Source: Sideroxyarcus sp. (lineage in GTDB: Bacteria; Pseudomonadota; Gammaproteobacteria; Burkholderiales; Gallionellaceae). Taken from it: a stretch of DNA of 49,563 bases. Where the stretch lies: NCBI GenBank assembly GCA_030652215.1, contig JAUSBC010000060.1, positions 1 through 49,563 on the forward strand. Direction: 5' to 3'. The translations under genes were made by a program, and so were the position numbers. Positions 20,157 to 30,594 of this stretch are shown here, one piece after another; position 1 is the stretch's first letter; the number at the start of each line of letters is the position of its first letter. The notes beneath the pieces were generated by a model. It was given only the letters and a program-made list of their open reading frames with translations, searched no databases and had not been told where the DNA came from.

Positions 20157-21320
20157 ATGAAAGAGATCAGTTTTGAAAACGACGAGAGCATGGTAGCGCT
20201 GGAAAATCGGCTGGGGATTTCACGCCGCAGTTTCATGCAAATGTGTGCCGCAATGGCCGCAACCATGGGCTTATCCAACGACGCGGCGGCCGCGATGGTC
20301 AAGGCAGTGGCAACCAAGAAGCGGCCCTCGGTGATTTGGCTGCACTTCCAGGAATGCACGGGCTGTACCGAATCTCTGCTGCGCGCCGAGCACCCCACGC
20401 TGGAAAAACTCATCCTCGACATCATTTCCCTCGACTACCACGAAACGCTGTTTGCAGCGGCCGGCCACCAGGCCGAGGCAGCGCGCAAGTCGGCGATGAA
20501 GGCCAACAAGGGCAAATACATACTGGTGGTGGAAGGCGCGATCCCGACCAAGGACAACGGCATCTACTGCAAGATCGGCGGCCAGACCGCGATCGACATG
20601 CTCAAGGAATGCGCAGCCGATGCGGCTGCGGTCATTGCCATCGGTAGCTGCGCTTCCTGGGGCGGCATGCCCGCCACGCCGCCCAACCCGACCGGCGCCA
20701 AGAGCGCGGGTGAGGTGCTGGGAAAAGTGATCCCCAACATTCCCGGCTGTCCTCCCAATCCGTACAACTTCCTGTCCACCGTCGTGCACTTCCTGACCTT
20801 CGGCAAACTGCCCGAAGTGGATAGCATCGGCCGTCCCAAGTTCGCCTACTCGCGCCTCATCCACGAAAACTGCGAACGCCGTCCGCACTTCGATGCGGGC
20901 CGCTTCGCGATGGAGTTCGGCGACGAAGGTCACCGCAAAGGCTACTGCCTGTACAAGCTGGGCTGCAAAGGGCCGGAGACTTATGCCAACTGCCCGGCCA
21001 TTCTGTTCGGCGATGTCGGCAACGCGAGCTGGCCGGTCGGCACGGGCCACCCGTGCATCGGCTGTACCGAACAGGGCATCGCCTTCACCAAACCCATCCA
21101 CGCACTGGCCGATGTGAAAACCATGCGTCCGCCGGTCGGTTTCCCGCGCATCGTCGAGGAACAAGGCATCGGCGCCACCATTGGCGCGACCGTGCTGGCT
21201 GCCGCCGTTGCGGGTGCCGCGGCAGGCGCGGGCGCGATGATGGCGAAGAATCTCGGCAAGAGCGTCAAGCTCGACGAAAGCGAGCCGGCCAAGAAGCATG
21301 AGGAAAGGAATCCATCATGA
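20157..21320 (+). CDS. hybO: [NiFe] hydrogenase small subunit (Hyb type)
   Basis: The 387-residue electron-transfer subunit of a membrane-bound H2-oxidising hydrogenase. It has a Tat signal (SRRSFMQ, about 23-29) and the proximal cluster cysteines in ECTGCTES, GSCASWGG and GCPPNP. Distal and medial cluster ligands lie in HENCERR, GYCLYKLGCKGPETYANCP and HPCIGCTE. A C-terminal membrane anchor runs at about 338-370. The two extra cysteines of oxygen-tolerant enzymes are absent (Gly in CTGC, none after GSCASWGG), so it looks like a standard oxygen-sensitive type. The ATG at 20157 is chosen because the Tat signal then starts normally. It overlaps hybA by 4 nt. Confidence 0.96.
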   Translation: MKEISFENDESMVALENRLGISRRSFMQMCAAMAATMGLSNDAAAAMVKAVATKKRPSVIWLHFQECTGCTESLLRAEHPTLEKLILDIISLDYHETLFAAAGHQAEAARKSAMKANKGKYILVVEGAIPTKDNGIYCKIGGQTAIDMLKECAADAAAVIAIGSCASWGGMPATPPNPTGAKSAGEVLGKVIPNIPGCPPNPYNFLSTVVHFLTFGKLPEVDSIGRPKFAYSRLIHENCERRPHFDAGRFAMEFGDEGHRKGYCLYKLGCKGPETYANCPAILFGDVGNASWPVGTGHPCIGCTEQGIAFTKPIHALADVKTMRPPVGFPRIVEEQGIGATIGATVLAAAVAGAAAGAGAMMAKNLGKSVKLDESEPAKKHEERNPS

Positions 21321-22297
21321 GCATCAGCCGGCGCGATTTCCTGAAGGGAGCGCTGGCCGGGGGCACCTTGCTTGTTGCGGGTGCGCCCGCCGAAGCGCGC
21401 GAAAACCTGACCATGCCGGACGAGGCGCTGGGCCTGCTGTTCGACAGCACGCTGTGTATCGGTTGCAAGGCCTGCGTCTCGGCCTGCAAGGACGCCAACA
21501 ACATGCCTCCAGAATTCTCCACGCCGGAACAGTTGTGGGATACCCCGCTCGACATTTCCGGCAAGACGCTCAACGTCATCAAGGTCTACCAGGACGGCAC
21601 CTGCGAGCACAAGGACGTTGAAAAGGACGGCTTCGCCTTCATGAAAGTGTCCTGCCTGCACTGCGTCGATCCTTCGTGCGTATCCGCCTGCCCCGTGTCG
21701 GCCATGACCAAGGACCCGGTCACCGGCATCGTCGGCTACGACAAGGACGCCTGCATCGGCTGTCGTTATTGCGTGGCAGCCTGCCCGTTCGGCGTGCCGC
21801 GTTTCCAGTACGACACGCCGGTACCGCAGATCAGCAAATGCCAATTGTGCAAACACCGCATGGGCGATGGTCACTATGCTGCCTGCGCCGAAGTGTGCCC
21901 GACCGGCGCCACGCTGTACGGCAAGGTGAAAGATCTGCACGCGGAAGCAAAACGCCGCGTGGCGCTGAAACCCGGCGCGCAAACGGTATTCCCGCGCGGC
22001 AACATCACCACGCACGACCAGTCGCCGCATACGGCGAAGGCGGCGGCCTATCTGCCGCAGATCTACGGCGAGAAGGAACTCGGCGGCACGCAGATGCTCA
22101 AGTTGTCCGCTGTGCCATTCGAGAAGCTGGGACAGCCGAAACTGCCGGAACGCTCCTACGCAGCCACCTCCGAAACCATGCAGCACACGCTTTATGGAAA
22201 CGCGTTGGCGATACCGATTGCCTTCCTCGGTGTGTTGACCTATGTCGCCAAGCGCAACGTCAAACATGACGATGACGCCGGCGACGACAAGAAATAA
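21317..22297 (+). CDS. hybA: Hydrogenase 2-type ferredoxin subunit HybA
   Basis: A 326-residue periplasmic four-cluster [4Fe-4S] protein that passes electrons from HybO to the membrane subunit HybB. It has a Tat signal (SRRDFLKG) and four Cys sets: CIGCKACVSACKDANN, CLHCVDPSCVSACP, CIGCRYCVAACPFGVPR and CQLCKHRMGDGHYAACAEVC, the last ending CPTGA. A C-terminal membrane anchor is seen at ALAIPIAFLGVLTYVAK. The 4-nt overlap with hybO and 10-nt gap to hybB show a single operon. Confidence 0.95.
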   Translation: MSISRRDFLKGALAGGTLLVAGAPAEARENLTMPDEALGLLFDSTLCIGCKACVSACKDANNMPPEFSTPEQLWDTPLDISGKTLNVIKVYQDGTCEHKDVEKDGFAFMKVSCLHCVDPSCVSACPVSAMTKDPVTGIVGYDKDACIGCRYCVAACPFGVPRFQYDTPVPQISKCQLCKHRMGDGHYAACAEVCPTGATLYGKVKDLHAEAKRRVALKPGAQTVFPRGNITTHDQSPHTAKAAAYLPQIYGEKELGGTQMLKLSAVPFEKLGQPKLPERSYAATSETMQHTLYGNALAIPIAFLGVLTYVAKRNVKHDDDAGDDKK

Positions 22298-22307
22298 GGA
22301 GATCCCG

Positions 22308-23483
22308 ATGTCTGCATCCCATCACCATCCCGCTCCCGCCCCGCTGGGCGGACCGCTGTGGACGCCAACGACGAAGATTCTGGCGGCACTGGTTGCCATC
22401 GCCGGCGTCATTCTGCTGGTGCGTTTCATCTTCGGACTCGGCGCGGTGACCAACATCAACGACGGCTACACTTGGGGCATCTGGGTGGTGTACGACGTGG
22501 TGATCGGTTCCGCCTTCGCCTGCGGCGGCTATTCCGTGGCATTGCTGGTGTACATCTTCAACAAGGGCGAATACCACCCCATGGTGCGCCCGGCACTGCT
22601 GGCCAGTTTGTTCGGCTACACACTGGCCGGTGTCGGCGTCATCTTCGACCTGGGTCGTTACTGGAACTTCTGGCACATCTTCTGGCCCGGTTACGCGCAA
22701 CCCAACTCGGTGATGTTTGAAGTGGCGCTGTGCATCTCGGCTTACATCATCGTGATGTGGCTGGAATTCTCGCCCGCCTTCCTTGAAAAATTTGGCAAGG
22801 AAAACGCCCGCAAGAAGCTCAACAAGGCACTGTTCTTCATCATCGCACTCGGTACCGTGCTGCCATCCATGCACCAGTCTTCGCTGGGTTCGTTGCTGGT
22901 GGTATTCGGCTACCAGATCCACCCGCTGTGGCAAACCATGTTGTTGCCGCTGCTGTATCTGATGACCGCACTCACCATCGGTTTCGCCATCGTCATCTTC
23001 GAGGCTTGCCTGTCTTCGGCCGGCTTCAAGCGGCCGCTGGAGATGCACCTGCTGGGCAAGCTGTCCAAGGTGATGCTGGGCATGCTGGTCGCTTATATGG
23101 TGGTGCGCTTTGGCGATCTGGCGGTGCGCGGCACGCTGAGCAGCATGTTCGAGCTCAACATCGAAGCTTTCATGTTCTGGATCGAAACCGCGCTGTTCGT
23201 CGCACCGCTGGTGATACTGGCCAAGCCCCAGGCACGCAAGCATCCGGCCAAACTGTTCGTCGCGGCCTGTTCGCTGATGCTGGCGGGTTTCATCCTGCGC
23301 ATCAATTCGTATCTGGTCGGTTACGAGACCGGCCCGGGCTGGAACTACTTCCCTTCCGTATCAGAAATCATGGTCTCCATCGGCATGATCGCGCTGGAAG
23401 TGCTGGGATACATCGTGCTGGTGCGCTACCTGCCGATCCTGTCCGGAAACAACGAATCAACTGCAGCCGCAACCAATAAGTAA
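22308..23483 (+). CDS. hybB: Hydrogenase 2 integral membrane subunit HybB (NrfD family)
   Basis: A 391-residue polytopic membrane protein of the NrfD/PsrC/HybB family that connects the periplasmic hydrogenase to the quinone pool. About ten membrane helices are visible, the first at about 24-45. Family-typical segments include GLGAVTNINDGYTWGIW, FDLGRYWNFWHIFWPG, GTVLPSMHQSSLGSLL and INSYLVGYETGPGWNYFPS. The ATG at 22308 has AAGGAG eight bases upstream. Confidence 0.95.
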   Translation: MSASHHHPAPAPLGGPLWTPTTKILAALVAIAGVILLVRFIFGLGAVTNINDGYTWGIWVVYDVVIGSAFACGGYSVALLVYIFNKGEYHPMVRPALLASLFGYTLAGVGVIFDLGRYWNFWHIFWPGYAQPNSVMFEVALCISAYIIVMWLEFSPAFLEKFGKENARKKLNKALFFIIALGTVLPSMHQSSLGSLLVVFGYQIHPLWQTMLLPLLYLMTALTIGFAIVIFEACLSSAGFKRPLEMHLLGKLSKVMLGMLVAYMVVRFGDLAVRGTLSSMFELNIEAFMFWIETALFVAPLVILAKPQARKHPAKLFVAACSLMLAGFILRINSYLVGYETGPGWNYFPSVSEIMVSIGMIALEVLGYIVLVRYLPILSGNNESTAAATNK

Positions 23484-23497
23484 TCAGGAGAATTTAA

Positions 23498-25201
23498 ATG
23501 GGCAAAAGAATTACGATAGATCCGATCACCCGCATCGAAGGCCACCTGCGCATTGATTGCGAAGTCAACAATGGCAAGGTCTCCAAGGCCTGGGCTTCCG
23601 GTCAAATGTGGCGCGGCGTGGAACAGATTCTGCTGGGTCATGATGCGCGCGACGCGTGGGCGATCACGCAGCGTATCTGCGGCGTGTGTACCACGGTGCA
23701 TGCGATCACCTCGGTGCGCGCGGTAGAGAACGCGCTGCAGATGGAAGTGCCGCTGAACGCTCAATACATCCGCAACATCATCATCACGGCGCACGCCATC
23801 CACGACCATATCGTGCACTTCTACCATCTGTCGGCACTGGACTGGGTGGATGTTGTTTCCGCACTCAAGGCCGACCCGGGCAAAACGGCGATACTGGCCG
23901 GCAGCCTGTCCAACTGGAGTGGCAACAGCAAGCAGGAATTTACCAAGGTCAAAGAGCGCCTGTCCGGCTTCGTCGGCACCGGCCAACTCGGCATCTTCAC
24001 CAACGGCTACTGGGGCCACCCGGCAATGAAGTTGCCGCCCGAAGTGAACCTGCTGGCCGTTACCCACTACCTGCAGGCGCTGGAGATTCAACGCTACGCC
24101 AGCAAGATCGTGAGCGTGCTCGGCTCCAAATCGCCGCATATCCAGAACATGGCAGTGGGCGGCGTTTCCAACCCCATCGCGCTGGATTCGCAGTCGGTGC
24201 TGACGCTGGAGCGCTTGCTGGCAATCAAGGAGTGGATAGACAAACTGAACGACTTCGTCAAAAACGTGTATCTGGTGGATGTGGCCGCAATCGGCGCCTT
24301 CTATGCCGACTGGACCCAGATTGGCGCCGGCGTGATGGACTATCTTTCCGTACCCGACCTGCCGCTGGATACCAAGGGCACCAAATTCGCGCTTCCCGGC
24401 GGCTTCGTCAAAGGCGGTGATCTGGCCAGCATCAAGCCGATCACCTCTTTCAATGACAAATATTTCCGCGACGGCGTGCAGGAAAGCGTCAAGCACTCCT
24501 GGTACAAGGGCGGCAAGGGCGCGCTACATCCGTTCAAGGGCGAGACCGTCCCCGACTACACCGACTTCCAGGACGACGGCAAGTATTCCTGGGTCAAGTC
24601 GCCGACCTTCTACAGCAATCCCGCCCAGGTCGGCCCGCTCTCGCGCGTGCTGGCCATGGCCGCACAGAACCATGCCCCCACCCTGAAGTACCTGACTCAC
24701 GTGCTGGATACGGCCGGCTCCATCGCCAAGACCAAAATCCCGCTGGCCGCTGTGCACTCCACCATCGGCCGCCATGCAGCCCGCGCCGTTTCCTGCGCGG
24801 TGCAAGTGGACGAGTTGGCTAACCAATGGAACCTGCTGGTGGACAACATCGGCAAGGGCGACACCGATACCTTCAACAAGCCCGTGTTCCCCAAGGGCGA
24901 AGTCAGCGGCGTCGGCTTCCACGAAGCCCCGCGCGGCGTGCTGTCGCACTGGGTCGTGCTGAATGACGGCAAGATCACCAACTATCAGGCTGTCGTGCCG
25001 ACCACCTGGAATGCAGCCCCGCGCAACGAAGGCGACACCCCCGGCCCGTACGAAGCATCGCTGCTGAACACGCCGGTCGCCGACGAAGAACGTCCACTGG
25101 AAGTACTGCGCACCGTACACTCCTTCGACCCCTGCCTGGCTTGCGCCGTGCATGTGCTCGATGCCGAAGGTAATCCCGTCGTGCAGGTGAAAGCGCTGTA
25201 A
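23498..25201 (+). CDS. hybC: [NiFe] hydrogenase large subunit (Hyb type)
   Basis: The 567-residue catalytic subunit carrying the NiFe(CN)2CO centre. The N-terminal RIEGHLRID motif and the first Cys pair RICGVCTTVHA (about 61-71) are present, and the second pair lies in DPCLACAVHV at the C-terminus. The residues after His (VLDAEGNPVVQVKAL) are the peptide removed by the maturation protease, which is encoded by the next gene. The start has CAGGAG 8 nt upstream. The function is H2 oxidation to quinone; some family members can run in reverse. Confidence 0.97.
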   Translation: MGKRITIDPITRIEGHLRIDCEVNNGKVSKAWASGQMWRGVEQILLGHDARDAWAITQRICGVCTTVHAITSVRAVENALQMEVPLNAQYIRNIIITAHAIHDHIVHFYHLSALDWVDVVSALKADPGKTAILAGSLSNWSGNSKQEFTKVKERLSGFVGTGQLGIFTNGYWGHPAMKLPPEVNLLAVTHYLQALEIQRYASKIVSVLGSKSPHIQNMAVGGVSNPIALDSQSVLTLERLLAIKEWIDKLNDFVKNVYLVDVAAIGAFYADWTQIGAGVMDYLSVPDLPLDTKGTKFALPGGFVKGGDLASIKPITSFNDKYFRDGVQESVKHSWYKGGKGALHPFKGETVPDYTDFQDDGKYSWVKSPTFYSNPAQVGPLSRVLAMAAQNHAPTLKYLTHVLDTAGSIAKTKIPLAAVHSTIGRHAARAVSCAVQVDELANQWNLLVDNIGKGDTDTFNKPVFPKGEVSGVGFHEAPRGVLSHWVVLNDGKITNYQAVVPTTWNAAPRNEGDTPGPYEASLLNTPVADEERPLEVLRTVHSFDPCLACAVHVLDAEGNPVVQVKAL

Positions 25202-25209
25202 CCAACACT

Positions 25210-25307
25210 CCTTCCCCCTGCCAGGGGGAAGGTTGGGATGGGGGTAGAAGTTTGGTTTCGCCACGACTCTACCCCTACCCTAACCCTCCCCCTGCAAGGG
25301 GGAGGGG
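25210..25307. repeat. REPIN-like inverted pair of REP palindromes (family A)
   Basis: Two GC-rich palindromes of about 40 bp in opposite orientation. The left reads CTTCCCCCTGCCAGGGGGAA, then a tail ending in GGGGGTAGAAG; the right begins CTCTACCCCTACCC and ends CCCTGCAAGGGGGAGGGG. It fills most of the hybC-hybD gap. Copies occur at 30595-30692 and, as a single half, at 46184-46226. Confidence 0.85.
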
Positions 25308-25329
25308 ACATAACCAGCGAGGCAATATC

Positions 25330-25821
25330 ATGCGTATAGTCGTATTAGGCGTCGGCAACACCCTGCTCTCCGATGAAGGCATCGGCGTGCGCGCCATCGA
25401 AAGGCTGCAACAGGATTACGACCTCCCGCCCGAGGTCGTGATTGTCGACGGCGGCACCACCGGCATGGAAATGCTGGATGATCTGTCGAACGCGGATCAC
25501 ATCGTCATTCTCGATGCCGTGCGTGGCGGCAGACCGCCCGCCTCCATCATCCGGCTCGCCGATGAACAAGTACCGGTGTTCTTCAAGACCAAACTGTCGC
25601 CGCACCAGATCGGCCTCTCCGACGTACTGGCCACGCTGGCCTTCATTGGCGAGGCGCCCGGCGGCGTGACGGTGATCGGCGTCGAACCGGTATCGCTGGA
25701 AACCGGCATGTCGCTCTCGCCGCAGGTGGAAGCGCGCCTGCCGGAACTGATGGACCTGCTGGTAACGGAACTGCACGAACTGGGTGCTCCGGTGCGCGGC
25801 AAACTGCCGAAGGCGGCCTGA
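25330..25821 (+). CDS. hybD: Hydrogenase maturation endopeptidase
   Basis: A 163-residue protease that removes the C-terminal peptide of the large subunit once nickel is inserted. The nickel-sensing residues known from E. coli HybD are present: Glu16 in GVGNTLLSDEGIGVR, Asp62 in IVILDAVRGG and the His at 92 in KLSPHQIGLSD. The substrate, HybC, is encoded just upstream across a REPIN. It is followed 2 nt later by hypC. Confidence 0.95.
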   Translation: MRIVVLGVGNTLLSDEGIGVRAIERLQQDYDLPPEVVIVDGGTTGMEMLDDLSNADHIVILDAVRGGRPPASIIRLADEQVPVFFKTKLSPHQIGLSDVLATLAFIGEAPGGVTVIGVEPVSLETGMSLSPQVEARLPELMDLLVTELHELGAPVRGKLPKAA

Positions 25822-25823
25822 CC

Positions 25824-26057
25824 ATGTGCATGGCAATCCCCTCCCGCGTTATCGCTCTAGCTGGCGAAATGGCCACTGTGGAATGTTTTGGCGAACAGCG
25901 CGACGTGAGCCTGATGCTGATGGACAGTCCGTTGGCGCTGGGTGACTATGTGCTGGTACAGGCGGGCGGTTTTGCGTATGAGCGTGTGACGCCGACTGCG
26001 GCGATGGAAGCGCTGGACATAATCAGCTCAGTGATTAGCCAAACTGCGGCTGCGTGA
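25824..26057 (+). CDS. hypC: Hydrogenase assembly chaperone HypC/HupF
   Basis: A 77-residue chaperone that carries the Fe(CN)2CO group with HypD and delivers it to the large subunit. It starts with MCMAIPSRV, where Cys2 is the essential residue, and has the family core LGDYVLVQAGGFAYERV. It follows hybD by 2 nt and precedes a terminator. The remaining hyp genes (A, B, D, E, F) are not in this window. Confidence 0.93.
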   Translation: MCMAIPSRVIALAGEMATVECFGEQRDVSLMLMDSPLALGDYVLVQAGGFAYERVTPTAAMEALDIISSVISQTAAA

Positions 26058-26080
26058 TTTCGTTATACACCGCTCAAAAA

Positions 26081-26108
26081 ATGCCGGCATTGATGCCGGT
26101 ATTTTTTT
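26081..26108 (+). terminator. Intrinsic terminator of the hydrogenase operon
   Basis: A 9-bp stem ATGCCGGCA / TGCCGGTAT (one G-T pair) with a TTGA-like loop is followed by a run of seven Ts, 24 nt after the hypC stop. Confidence 0.9.
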
Positions 26109-26136
26109 GTCTATCTACACGAAAGCAGCGAACCAG

Positions 26137-26196
26137 GTAGGATGGGTTGACGAAGGATACCCATCGATGGGTATCGCGTTGCTCAACCCATCCTAC
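26137..26196. repeat. Hairpin repeat element (family B)
   Basis: A 60-bp near-perfect inverted repeat. Outer arms are GTAGGATGGGTTGA and TCAACCCATCCTAC; the core is the perfect palindrome GATACCCATCGATGGGTATC. A related copy lies at 47490-47560. It overlaps no gene. Confidence 0.8.
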
Positions 26197-26211
26197 GCGA
26201 GCCAGGCAAGG

Positions 26212-26652
26212 TTAACGATCAGCGAATGCGGAAATTACAACCTGAACTCCCCTAACTTTGGTTTCTGCAAGATAGATACGAACAAGCGGATGATGTTGAA
26301 GCTCTGCACTGGAATCGGTTAACCAGCGGAACCTGACTTCTGGGCCGCCACCAAGAACGGAAGGTGCTCGACCACGGTTTGTATCTGCTGAGAAAAGATT
26401 GGCGCCTTCATTTTCAAGGGCGCTTCCAGCCTGAACGATGGAAACTTGGGTTGAAAATCCTGTTGTCGCACCGCAGTCACGCTCAAAGACAACAGCCTTC
26501 AGTTTGCCGCTCGGTGATGGGTATACTTTCAGAACTTGATTTCCGCACATATCGCCAAATGGCGGAAAGAAATAGATAAAAACCGCTATAGCTGCAACTG
26601 TGCCAAGTAGGAGTACGCCAAGTCCAACTGCTACTTTCTTCCAGAGTGCCAT
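26212..26652 (-). CDS. Hypothetical membrane-anchored protein (DUF5412-like)
   Basis: A 146-residue protein with an N-terminal membrane helix (about 5-30, VAVGLGVLLLGTVAAIAVF). The outside domain has the phrase FERDCGATTGFSTQVSI, which resembles DUF5412-type proteins. Two Cys (MCGNQV and RDCGAT) could form a disulfide. Function unknown. It ends beside the family B repeat and may be cotranscribed with hemB upstream. Confidence 0.72.
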   Translation of the reverse strand: MALWKKVAVGLGVLLLGTVAAIAVFIYFFPPFGDMCGNQVLKVYPSPSGKLKAVVFERDCGATTGFSTQVSIVQAGSALENEGANLFSADTNRGRAPSVLGGGPEVRFRWLTDSSAELQHHPLVRIYLAETKVRGVQVVISAFADR

Positions 26653-26697
26653 ATAAATGAGCCCTAGCTTGATTTACTCATCTTCAAGCACACTCAG

Positions 26698-27868
<1,171 letters not shown>

Positions 27869-27881
27869 GCCTATAAAATCC

Positions 27882-27986
27882 AAATGGCGTCGCCATACGG
27901 CGTTGCCCTCGGAAAACCTTGCTTGCATACTAAATGTATGCGGCGCGGCGGTTTTCCTGCGGGCGCCTTGTCTGGCTTAGCCATTT
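27882..27986. repeat. Large imperfect palindrome, MITE-like
   Basis: A 105-bp element with nested matching arms: AAATGGC (27882) with GCCATTT (27980-27986), GGAAAACC (27911) with GGTTTTCC (27950), and a centre GCATAC-TAAAT-GTATGC (27925-27941). The whole can fold as a long interrupted hairpin. It lies between the sRNA candidate and the engB stop. No other copy was noticed in this window. Confidence 0.65.
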
Positions 27987-28029
27987 GAATTTTCCACACG
28001 AAAATCAAAATGCAGAAACCTAGCCTGGT

Positions 28030-28647
28030 TTATTCGTTCGGGTTTTCTTCGTTCTTGCTGTAGAACCAGCTCGCGATCACCGCTTCGGCTTCATCCGTGC
28101 CCAGTTTTTTCAGGCTGGAAAACAGTTGCGCCGTGCATTGCGGAAAATGTTCGTTCAAAAACTCTTTCACGTCGCGCAGGGTCTGCGTCGCCTGCTGGCG
28201 GCTTAGCTTGTCCGATTTGGTGAGCAGGATATGGATGGGTTTGCCGGTGGGTGCAAACCAGCCCAGCATGCCCTGGTCGCGCTCCGTCATCGGATGGCGC
28301 GCGTCCATGATGACGACCAGACCGCACAGTTCTTCGCGGGTTTGCAGGTACTCGCTCAGCAGGGCTTCCCAATGCGCCTGCACATCGGGCGGCACCTTGG
28401 CGTAGCCGTAACCGGGCAGATCGACCAGAAAATTGTTTTCACCCAGCGAAAAATAATTCAGGTGCTGCGTGCGTCCCGGCGTCTTGCTGGTGTAGGCCAG
28501 ACGCGTGTGGTTGGCCAGCGTGTTGATTGCACTCGACTTGCCCGCATTGGACCGCCCGACAAAAGCCACTTCCTTGCCGCCGTGCCAAGGCAAGTCTTTC
28601 ATGTGGTTGACGGTGGTGTAGAACTCCGCTTTCGAAAAGAGTCCCAT
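28030..28647 (-). CDS. engB: Ribosome biogenesis GTP-binding protein EngB (YsxC/YihA)
   Basis: A 205-residue TRAFAC-class GTPase required for large-subunit assembly. G motifs are clear: G1 GRSNAGKSS (about 32-40), G2 Thr in [13 protein letters not shown]3 [10 protein letters not shown]4 TKSDKLS and a G5-like SSLKK. The start codon overlaps the hemL stop by one base. Confidence 0.96.
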   Translation of the reverse strand: MGLFSKAEFYTTVNHMKDLPWHGGKEVAFVGRSNAGKSSAINTLANHTRLAYTSKTPGRTQHLNYFSLGENNFLVDLPGYGYAKVPPDVQAHWEALLSEYLQTREELCGLVVIMDARHPMTERDQGMLGWFAPTGKPIHILLTKSDKLSRQQATQTLRDVKEFLNEHFPQCTAQLFSSLKKLGTDEAEAVIASWFYSKNEENPNE

Positions 28648-29930
28648 TATTTCCAGGCCGCGAAGATCTTGTCGGCCGCCGCGATGGTCGCCGCGATGTC
28701 GGCTTCCGTATGCGCTGCCGACACGAAGCCTGCTTCGAACGCCGACGGCGCGAGATACACCCCCTCGGCCAGCATGGCGTGGAAGAAACGGTTGAACGCG
28801 GCCTTGTCGCTCGCCATCACCTCGGCATAGGAGGTCGGCACGTTTGCGCTGAAATACAGACCGAACATGCTGCCAATGGATTGGGCGCTGAACGGGATGC
28901 CGTGTTTCTTCGCGCTCGCGCTGATACCTTCGGTCATCTGCTTAGCCAGTTGTGTGAGGCGTTCGTAGAAGCCCGGAGCCTGTACCAGTTTAAGCGTGGC
29001 CAGACCCGCCGCCACAGCCACCGGATTGCCGGACAGCGTACCAGCCTGATACACGGCGCCCAGCGGAGCCAGGCATTGCATGATGTCGCGGCGACCGCCG
29101 AATGCGGCAGCGGGAAGACCGCCGCCCATCACCTTGCCCAGCGTGATCAGGTCCGGCTTGATGCCGTAATGACCGTGCGCGCCCTGCAAACCGACGCGGA
29201 AACCAGACATCACTTCGTCCAGGATCAGCACCGTACCGTGCTTGGTGCACAGCTTGCGCATCGCATCGAGGAACTCGCGGCGGGGCAAAATCAGGTTCAT
29301 GTTGCCGGCAACCGGTTCGACGATCACTGCTGCGATCTCGTCGCCGTACTCGGCAAAGGCTTTTTCCAGACCGGCCGCATCGTTGTAATCCAGCACCGTG
29401 GTCAATGCGGCGATCTCGGCAGGTACACCGGAAGAGCTCGGCTGGCCGAACGTCAGTGCGCCCGAGCCGGCCTTGACCAGCAGGCCATCGGAATGGCCGT
29501 GGTAGCAGCCTTCAAACTTGATGATGCGCGAACGCCCGGTGAAACCGCGCGCCAGACGGATCGCGGTCATGGTTGCTTCGGTGCCGGAGCTGACCAGACG
29601 CACCATTTCCAGCGACGGCAATATCTTGCACAGCGTCTCGGCGATCTCCAGCTCGGAAGCCGTCGGTGCGCCGAAGCCAAGTCCTTCAGCGGCAGCGGCC
29701 TGTACCGCCTTGACCACTTCGGGATGGCAGTGGCCGACGATCATCGGTCCCCATGAATTCACGTAATCGATATAGCGCTTGTCGTCCGCATCCCACACGT
29801 AGGCGCCCTTGCCGCGTTTGAAGAACAGCGGCGTACCGCCGACCGACTTGAACGCGCGCACCGGCGAGTTCACGCCGCCGGGGATGAGTTTCTGCGATTG
29901 ATCGAACAGTTCCTGATTGTGAGATGTCAT
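28647..29930 (-). CDS. hemL: Glutamate-1-semialdehyde 2,1-aminomutase
   Basis: A 427-residue PLP enzyme giving 5-aminolevulinate in the C5 heme pathway. It has the N-terminal signature [13 protein letters not shown], the phosphate-binding [16 protein letters not shown], the PLP-contacting Asp in [13 protein letters not shown] and the Schiff-base Lys in [19 protein letters not shown]. It is 3 nt downstream of thiE on the minus strand. Together with hemB it feeds porphyrin synthesis. Confidence 0.97.
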   Translation of the reverse strand: MTSHNQELFDQSQKLIPGGVNSPVRAFKSVGGTPLFFKRGKGAYVWDADDKRYIDYVNSWGPMIVGHCHPEVVKAVQAAAAEGLGFGAPTASELEIAETLCKILPSLEMVRLVSSGTEATMTAIRLARGFTGRSRIIKFEGCYHGHSDGLLVKAGSGALTFGQPSSSGVPAEIAALTTVLDYNDAAGLEKAFAEYGDEIAAVIVEPVAGNMNLILPRREFLDAMRKLCTKHGTVLILDEVMSGFRVGLQGAHGHYGIKPDLITLGKVMGGGLPAAAFGGRRDIMQCLAPLGAVYQAGTLSGNPVAVAAGLATLKLVQAPGFYERLTQLAKQMTEGISASAKKHGIPFSAQSIGSMFGLYFSANVPTSYAEVMASDKAAFNRFFHAMLAEGVYLAPSAFEAGFVSAAHTEADIAATIAAADKIFAAWK

Positions 29931-29933
29931 TGC

Positions 29934-30590
29934 TTATGCCCTGCTGAAAAGTGTTGAAAATTCCCGTGCTGCTGCTTCTATATTTGGTGCATCGAACAGT
30001 GCCGAGATCACGGCCAGCGCATCCGCACCCGCTTCGATCAATACCGGACAGTTCGCTAGCGTGATGCCGCCGATCGCGACGATGGGTACACCAAGTTCCT
30101 GTCGCGCCGTTTGCAGCATAGCCACTTCGGCTTTCACCGCCCCGGGCTTGACGCTTGAAGCGAAGAACGCGCCAAAGGCCACGTAATCCGCGCCTTGCTG
30201 CACGGCCTCCTGTGCCAGCGAGGCGCGATTATAGCAAGACACGCCGATGAGCCTCTGTTTGCCCAGCAGCGTGCGCGCTTTGGCCACACTGCCGTCCGCG
30301 CCGCCCAGATGCACTCCATCCGCATCAACCTGTTCCGCGAGTTGCGCGTCGTCATTAACGATGAAGGTCGCACCGAATTCCAGGGTGAGCGCGCGCAGGG
30401 CTTGCGCCTGATACAGCTTCAATGCGGGATTGGCGGCTTTGTTGCGGTATTGCAGCACCCGTGCTCCGCCCTGCAAAGCCAGCCGGCTCTTGCGCAACAG
30501 TTCCACCGTGTCTGTTTCCTCGGGTGTGATGGCGTAGAGGCCAAGAATGGTGCGCGAGGAAATCAAGCTGCTTCTGATCTCGCCCTTCAC
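29934..30590 (-). CDS. thiE: Thiamine phosphate synthase
   Basis: A TIM-barrel enzyme joining HMP-PP and thiazole phosphate to thiamine phosphate. Motifs include LYAITPEE, the diphosphate-binding QYRNKAA, VNDDAQLAEQVDADGVHLGG, the SSVKPGA phosphate segment and VAIGGITLAN. The frame is open further upstream to an ATG at 30644, but those codons lie in a REPIN and give a Pro-rich leader foreign to the family. GTG 30590 (218 residues) follows a GGAGGGG stretch supplied by the REPIN edge and is preferred. TTG at about 30566 is another option. thiD precedes it on the same strand. Confidence 0.92.
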   Translation of the reverse strand: MKGEIRSSLISSRTILGLYAITPEETDTVELLRKSRLALQGGARVLQYRNKAANPALKLYQAQALRALTLEFGATFIVNDDAQLAEQVDADGVHLGGADGSVAKARTLLGKQRLIGVSCYNRASLAQEAVQQGADYVAFGAFFASSVKPGAVKAEVAMLQTARQELGVPIVAIGGITLANCPVLIEAGADALAVISALFDAPNIEAAAREFSTLFSRA

Positions 30591-30594
30591 CAGT

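Noticed and set aside
20981-22267. A 428-codon minus-strand open frame
   Set aside because: Antisense to hybO and hybA; low-complexity composition and no motif.
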